Source: Tetrahymena elliotti 4EA
Taxonomy: Eukaryota > Ciliophora > Oligohymenophorea > Hymenostomatida > Tetrahymenidae
Direction of reading: 5' to 3'
Assembly (NCBI GenBank): GCA_000231825.2
Contig: JH720364.1
Location: forward strand, 62,001-126,000
Length of the DNA: 64,000 nt
In this document: one piece after another, positions 63,484-64,000 of the stretch
Layout: each line of letters begins with the position of its first letter
How positions within the stretch are numbered: the stretch's first letter is position 1
The notes under the pieces: generated by a model
The model's database searches: none
What the model was told of the DNA's origin: nothing
Seen by the model: only the letters and a program-made list of their open reading frames with translations
Position numbers and translations under genes: made by a program

Positions 63484-64000
63484 TCAAATTTTTAAAACAT
63501 TCAAAATTTATTGCATAGCTGAGTCATAGTCTTACTGACTCAGCTAAATAATAGAAAATATCTATAATATTTTATCTTTATTAGAAGAATTAGTCGATTA
63601 GTCTTTTTCATTCTCTTACTTCTAATTTGAATATTCCCTATTGGTTATTTATACAGTTGTTTGGTTATATTTTTCAGAATCTTTAGAAAAATTCTAGCTT
63701 TCTGAGTTTTTCTTTTGTTTTTTACATATTGGAGTTTCATATGAGTTAGGTTCATCAATTTCATCATAATTATTTTAAATTTAATTCATTTTTATTTCAT
63801 TTTGTTTCAAATTTGGTGAATTTTCAATTTCTAAGGTATTTTCTTAATTTTTAGAAATATTAATCTATAACTCTTTATCCTAATTACTCTCAAATTATTA
63901 GCAAGGTGCTGAATCTTGAGAAAATACATTTCCACACAAGATATTGCTCCCCTATGAATCGCTTTACTAAGAAAGATTGTTATTCTACACAACTGATAAT
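63484..64000 (-). CDS. Asn/Gln/Ser-rich protein, 5' part outside window
   Basis: A frame open from the right edge to TGA at 63484-63486, about 172 codons. It is rich in Gln (mostly TAA/TAG), Asn, Ser, Glu and Lys, with a short Cys-bearing stretch (NILCGNVFSQDSAPC) and a basic cluster (CKKQKKNSES). The last 25 residues (ILQIFSIIQLSQQDYDSA, LNVLKI) look helical and more conserved. No domain recognised; the informative part probably lies beyond the window. A perfect inverted repeat overlaps the C-terminal codons. Confidence 0.65.
63517..63545. repeat. perfect 10-bp inverted repeat with 9-nt loop near a stop codon
   Basis: AGCTGAGTCA and TGACTCAGCT flank TAGTCTTAC. It lies 31 bases upstream of the stop codon of the minus-strand gene, inside the coding sequence. 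It could fold as a stable hairpin in DNA or mRNA, or be a coincidental palindrome. Confidence 0.7.

Overview
The window looks like macronuclear DNA of a Tetrahymena-type ciliate. It is very AT-rich. All convincing proteins use TAA and TAG as glutamine with TGA as the only stop, and introns are short and AT-rich with GTAA-type donors and TTTAG/CAG-type acceptors. Read with the standard code the genes shatter, so every gene here was read with code 6. No bacterial features, CRISPR arrays or transposons were seen. I saw no telomeric C4A2 array and no chromosome-breakage-like site, so this is probably the interior of a chromosome.

Layout. 1-3.2 kb: coiled-coil gene(s) on the minus strand, running off the left edge. 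3.2-7.1 kb: mostly non-coding, with a doubtful Lys/Gln-rich ORF. 7.1-8.5 kb: a basic Ser/Lys-rich nuclear-type protein. 10.3-16.6 kb (minus): an eight-exon TRIM37 homologue with RING, B-box, coiled coil, MATH and a long acidic tail. 18.3 kb: ribosomal protein eL24. 20.2-21.8 kb (minus): a PHD-finger protein. 23.4-25.6 kb: ribosomal protein eL20 (RPL18A). 29.3-33.2 kb: a multi-pass membrane protein resembling a degenerate sensor kinase, followed by a frameshifted relic and a gene with one in-frame TGA. 36.0 kb: elongator tRNA-Met(CAT). 37.4-38.2 kb: Mago nashi (MAGOH). 39.1-40.1 kb: CYB5D1. 41.1-46.6 kb (minus): a very long Asn-rich coiled-coil protein, possibly lebercilin-like. 47.3-48.8 kb (minus): a protein with a four-Cys motif and coiled coil. 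50.2-54.9 kb: two proteins with dual-acylation N-termini, one carrying about ten MORN repeats. 56.5 kb: a small hypothetical gene. 58.1-61.2 kb: a tandem pair of 164-residue paralogues. 63.5-64 kb (minus): the 3' end of an Asn/Gln-rich gene.

Functional themes. Translation and RNA genes (eL24, eL20, Mago, tRNA-Met) are interspersed with cilium/basal-body candidates (TRIM37, CYB5D1, the lebercilin-like protein, the acylated MORN protein). Genes are monocistronic and separated by AT-rich spacers; the upstream regions of three genes that look highly expressed share a purine-rich, C-poor top strand. Exon models were built by hand from splice signals, phase consistency and family similarity, and were not checked against transcripts.
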